NCBI GenBank assembly: GCA_021300505.1
Contig: JAJTDQ010000088.1
Span: 1 to 36,715, forward strand
Direction: 5' to 3'
DNA from: Cryomorphaceae bacterium
Lineage (GTDB): Bacteria > Bacteroidota > Bacteroidia > Flavobacteriales_D > Crocinitomicaceae
Length of the DNA: 36,715 bases
Shown: positions 34,229 to 36,715 of the stretch, in pieces
Position numbering within the stretch: position 1 is the stretch's first letter
Layout: the number at the start of each line of letters is the position of its first letter
The notes under the pieces: model-generated
Told to the model about the DNA's origin: nothing
The model's database searches: none
Seen by the model: only the letters and a program-made list of their open reading frames with translations
Translations under genes and position numbers: made by a program

Positions 34229-34730
34229 TTTGTAATCATCGATGGTGGTTAAAATTCTCGATTGTTGCGCTTGCATTCATCGGATGGACTTGTAGTTGTC
34301 AAGAATATGGCAGAAGCCACACACAAAAAACCAAGTCGAAAAAAACACAGAACTCTAGGGTGAATCACGTCGATAAAACAACAAACGACGACACCTCATG
34401 TTTCCAATCGAATCAAGATCAACCGAAAGTAGAACGATTTTCCTATCCTCAAATGTCCTTTTGCGGGGGAGGGCTTGAAGGAATTTACTCCAATGACGAA
34501 CTCATCCGCATAGAATCGACCTATGGCTATGAGAACGGGTTTTCTGAAAAAAATATTGATTTCATGTGGACACGCTCTATATTTTAAAGTTTGAACCGAT
34601 ACGTCATTTCACCATCTATTCAGGTAAGAAAAGAGTCCAGCAGCAAGTTTCAAAAGAACTAATAGACCGATTATTGGAATGCACTGCTACCATGCAGAAA
34701 GAATTAGCTACTGAACGAGCTAAGAGATAA
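34225..34730 (+). pseudogene. Small exported protein, frameshifted in its C-terminal part
   Basis: From ATG 34225 (overlapping the aminotransferase stop) the frame gives a hydrophobic export signal (LKFSIVALAFIGWTCSC; no standard lipobox), a Lys/Thr/Asn-rich linker and a domain with RFSYPQMSFCGGGLEGIYSNDELIRI. It stops at 34587 after FMWTRSIF. In another frame DTLYILKFEPIRHFTIYSG and QQQVSKELIDRLLE follow, in host-like codon use, to a stop at 34728-34730. The two frames join at about 34545-34570, so a stretch of unknown length is missing or the frame is shifted. I do not recognise the family. Exported, probably attached to a membrane. Confidence 0.65.
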
Positions 34731-34949
34731 CCTCATTTTATCTTAAGTCCCCAGCCTTTTGGGTTAGCAATCAGAAAAAATCAAGCTCACTTGCGTAGAA
34801 ATACTTAGAGACTACTGAGCGGAAGCGCTGAAATTGATATGCTTACACCTTTAAATACTTTCATAGCCTTTGGAATGTGTGAACCTTTGTTTCGTCGAAA
34901 GACAGAAAACATGAAAACAAAAAAACAAAACACACACAAAAACACAATT

Positions 34950-35600
34950 ATGAAAACAAAACAAATTTTAATTGCTCTTGGTCTGTTCGCCTTCACCTTG
35001 TTGATTTCAGCGTTCAATTCTAGTGCACAAAGTACGGGAAGCAAAACCCCGCTTTCATTGCAACTTGCAGCTGGTAACCCCTCGTGTTATGCCAGCAATG
35101 ATGGATCAATCGTTCTTGACATACTTGGTGGTTTTCCACCCTATTATGTGAACGGAATTGAAGTATCTGGAAGTCAAGTGATTTTTTCAAATCTTTCTGC
35201 AGGTCCTTACAGCATTTATGTGTCTGACACTTTGCTTTCAAGCGCCCAAGTTGAGGTAATTCTTATATCACCGTTGGAACTTGAGATGTCTGCAGTAGTT
35301 TCTAACGTAAGCATATTCGGCGGAAACGATGGTGCTATTGATTTGACAGTAAACAATCAAGCTGTTACGTATACTTGGATGACACCAGATGGTTCTGGAC
35401 TGGTGGAAAGTCTTGAGGATCAGAGCGGATTGAGCGCGGGAACATATGCCGTGACCGTTACAGAAGCGAATGGATGTCAAACGTATAAACGATTTACTGT
35501 TGAGCAAGCACCTCAAGGATTTGGTACTGGTTCACCATCACCGAATGTGAATCCTAACACGATTGGATCAAGCAGTTCAAATGGTTCTGCCATCTTCTAA
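34950..35600 (+). CDS. SprB-repeat secreted protein without a visible sorting domain
   Basis: A protein of 216 aa from ATG 34950 (ORF track starts earlier). Signal peptide MKTKQILIALGLFAFTLLIS up to AFNSSAQS. Two SprB-type repeats follow (about 30-115 and 120-195): NPSCYASNDGSIVLDILGGFPPYYV, SNLSAGPYSIYVSD and GGNDGAIDLTV, LSAGTYAVTVTEANGCQTYKRF. It ends in a Gly/Ser/Asn-rich tail (NTIGSSSSNGSAIF) and lacks the type A sorting domain of its downstream paralogue. The two proteins align through most of their length, so they are a tandem duplication. SprB repeats occur in Bacteroidota surface adhesins and gliding proteins. The function of this short form is unknown. Confidence 0.82.
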   Translation: MKTKQILIALGLFAFTLLISAFNSSAQSTGSKTPLSLQLAAGNPSCYASNDGSIVLDILGGFPPYYVNGIEVSGSQVIFSNLSAGPYSIYVSDTLLSSAQVEVILISPLELEMSAVVSNVSIFGGNDGAIDLTVNNQAVTYTWMTPDGSGLVESLEDQSGLSAGTYAVTVTEANGCQTYKRFTVEQAPQGFGTGSPSPNVNPNTIGSSSSNGSAIF

Positions 35601-35651
35601 TCCTACACTAAAATAAAGAGTCAACATATACATCATATAAAACACACTATC

Positions 35652-36500
35652 ATGAAAACAAAAAACATATTTTTCTTAGCTGGACTTCTTGCCACAGCAT
35701 TTCAATCTAGCGCTCAGGTATCTACAGTAATTGGAACAACTAAAGTTCCGTTAAAACTTCAAATCACCCAACACTCACCCTTTTGCCATGGCGACCAAAA
35801 CGGTACAATCCTCATTAACATCATTGGAGGTCAAGCGCCTTATTTTGTGAATGAGCAGATGATCAATGGATCAACATTCGAAATGGCCAATCTCGCTGCG
35901 GGATCCTACCGCATTGAGGTCGCTGATAATGCTGTTTCCTATGCAGCAGCAGATGTTGTACTTATCGATCCTGCTGCACTTTCAGTATCGTCTATTGTGA
36001 ACAATGTATCCACCTATCACGGAAGCAACGGAAGCATCAACCTCATTGTCAATGAACCGAACGCCTCTTATGTGTGGGAAGGAAAAAGCAACAACCTTGT
36101 TATCGGTCAGGAAGATCAAACAGGTTTGAGCGCAGGTATTTACGGCGTTACGATCACAAATGCAAAGGGATGCAGCACTTATCGTAAGTTTGAGTTGACA
36201 CAGCCAAATGCACCTGTTGTAAACGGAGTGAACAACCCACAGGTACTTGCAGGTACAGGAGCACCATCCGTGAGCAATATCAATGTGTATCCGAATCCAT
36301 CATCTGGTCATGTGACGCTTAGTGCAGACGCAACAGTTCGCAGTGCGGTAATTACAAACGACCTTGGTATTGTCCTCAAAACAGTAGACTTCAAGAACGA
36401 TGGGGCTATGGCAGGATTGGATTTAAATCCTGGAGTGTATACACTTATTTCCATCGATGAGCTTGGAAATCGCGCAACGGAGCGCATTGTAATCCGATAA
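35652..36500 (+). CDS. SprB-repeat secreted protein with T9SS type A sorting domain
   Basis: A protein of 282 aa, paralogue of the gene upstream. Signal peptide MKTKNIFFLAGLLATAFQSS to AQ; two SprB-like repeats (HSPFCHGDQNGTILINIIGG, ANLAAGSYRIEVAD; GSNGSINLIV, LSAGIYGVTITNAKGCSTYRKF). A type A C-terminal sorting domain follows (about 210-282: NINVYPNPSSGHVTLSADA, LGIVLKTVDF, LNPGVYTLISIDELGN, ending ERIVIR). The sorting domain is expected to be removed during export by the type IX system. It lies 51 bp after its paralogue and is followed by a terminator. Intact. Confidence 0.9.
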   Translation: MKTKNIFFLAGLLATAFQSSAQVSTVIGTTKVPLKLQITQHSPFCHGDQNGTILINIIGGQAPYFVNEQMINGSTFEMANLAAGSYRIEVADNAVSYAAADVVLIDPAALSVSSIVNNVSTYHGSNGSINLIVNEPNASYVWEGKSNNLVIGQEDQTGLSAGIYGVTITNAKGCSTYRKFELTQPNAPVVNGVNNPQVLAGTGAPSVSNINVYPNPSSGHVTLSADATVRSAVITNDLGIVLKTVDFKNDGAMAGLDLNPGVYTLISIDELGNRATERIVIR

Positions 36501-36533
36501 ATTGTCATTTTTTTCAGACCCAGAATAAATGAG

Positions 36534-36560
36534 CCGGCGGGAATTCCCGTCGGTTTTTTT
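36534..36560 (+). terminator. Rho-independent terminator after the SprB gene pair
   Basis: CCGGCGGG-AATT-CCCGTCGG (one G-T pair) followed by seven Ts, 33 bases after the stop of the second SprB gene. Confidence 0.9.
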
Positions 36561-36649
36561 GTTTTGTAATTGAATCATTCTTTGAGTGGGGACTTTGTTG
36601 TTATTTCTAATAAATCTTAAGTACATTTATTCGCCTTAAAAACTGAGCT

Positions 36650-36715
36650 ATGCGTTTACTTCAAACCCAGAACTATCCAATCCTACTTGGACTTTTTCTA
36701 CTCTCATCTTTTGTA
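36650..36715 (+). CDS. Start of an exported protein, cut by the window edge
   Basis: ATG at 36650 opens a 22-codon frame to the edge: MRLLQTQNYPILLGLFLLSS, then F, V. The hydrophobic core looks like a signal peptide. It follows a terminator and an A/T-rich stretch suited to a promoter. Nothing more can be said about the protein. Confidence 0.5.
   Translation, partial: MRLLQTQNYPILLGLFLLSSFV

Noticed and set aside
1-36715. tRNA, rRNA or riboswitch genes
   Set aside because: I looked for cloverleaf ends, rRNA core motifs and an FMN riboswitch before ribD and saw none. The 76-bp gap before ribD is too short for an FMN element.

Overview
The window looks like chromosomal DNA of a marine or freshwater member of the Bacteroidota, most likely Flavobacteriales close to the Fluviicola/Crocinitomicaceae group. 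The grounds are several secreted proteins of the type IX secretion system (type A and type B C-terminal tags), SprB repeats, a Bacteroidota-style -7 promoter element (TAnnTTTG or TAnnTTCG) upstream of about ten starts, no obvious Shine-Dalgarno sequences, and a transketolase split into two genes. The taxon is an inference from recall; no database search was possible.

Layout. 1-3.4 kb (-): a LOG-family nucleotide hydrolase, a membrane PASTA protein and a large secreted protein that runs off the left edge. 3.5-6 kb: a DUF2279 protein, convergent with a polytopic membrane protein fused to a YceI domain. 6.06-14.1 kb (-): an eight-gene nucleotide-sugar operon transcribed from about 14.1 kb: wbpE-ugd-uxs-wbpD-wbpB-wbpA-rmlB-tyrosine phosphatase. 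It would supply UDP-GlcNAc(3NAc)A-type sugars, UDP-GlcA, UDP-xylose and a dTDP-4-keto sugar for surface polysaccharide. 14.25-16.2 kb (+): an outer-membrane protein coupled to waaA (Kdo transferase). 16.2-18.6 kb: an oxidative-stress block of oxyR, divergent from a small protein, a thioredoxin and a 2-Cys peroxiredoxin.

18.6-21.4 kb is the accessory region and the most interesting part. A tyrosine recombinase is followed by what looks like an integron gene cassette carrying a membrane-anchored Ser/Thr kinase. The cassette starts at GTTAGTGGC and ends in an attC-like imperfect palindrome. The exact complement, GCCACTAAC, forms the left end of that palindrome. The recombinase lies on the same strand as the cassette and has the length of a Xer protein, without the insertion usual in IntI. 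A 20-bp direct repeat and clusters of short palindromic repeats flank the module.

21.4-26.4 kb: an MFS transporter, divergent ribD, an EamA transporter, a metallo-beta-lactamase-fold hydrolase and GAPDH. 26.5-29.7 kb (-): a giant T9SS type B protein with a small secreted partner. 29.85-34.7 kb (+): the two transketolase subunits with a von Willebrand factor A protein between them, a class III aminotransferase and a small exported protein. 34.95-36.5 kb: two paralogous SprB-repeat proteins, then the start of another exported protein.

A striking feature is that at least seven otherwise well-preserved genes (rmlB, wbpB, wbpE, oxyR, ribD, a gene at 29.4-29.7 kb and one at 34.2-34.7 kb) are interrupted by short internal deletions or frameshifts. 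Both flanks still read as good protein. Lost assembly segments, for example closed gaps or stripped Ns, are the simplest explanation. Real decay or an active deletion process is not excluded.
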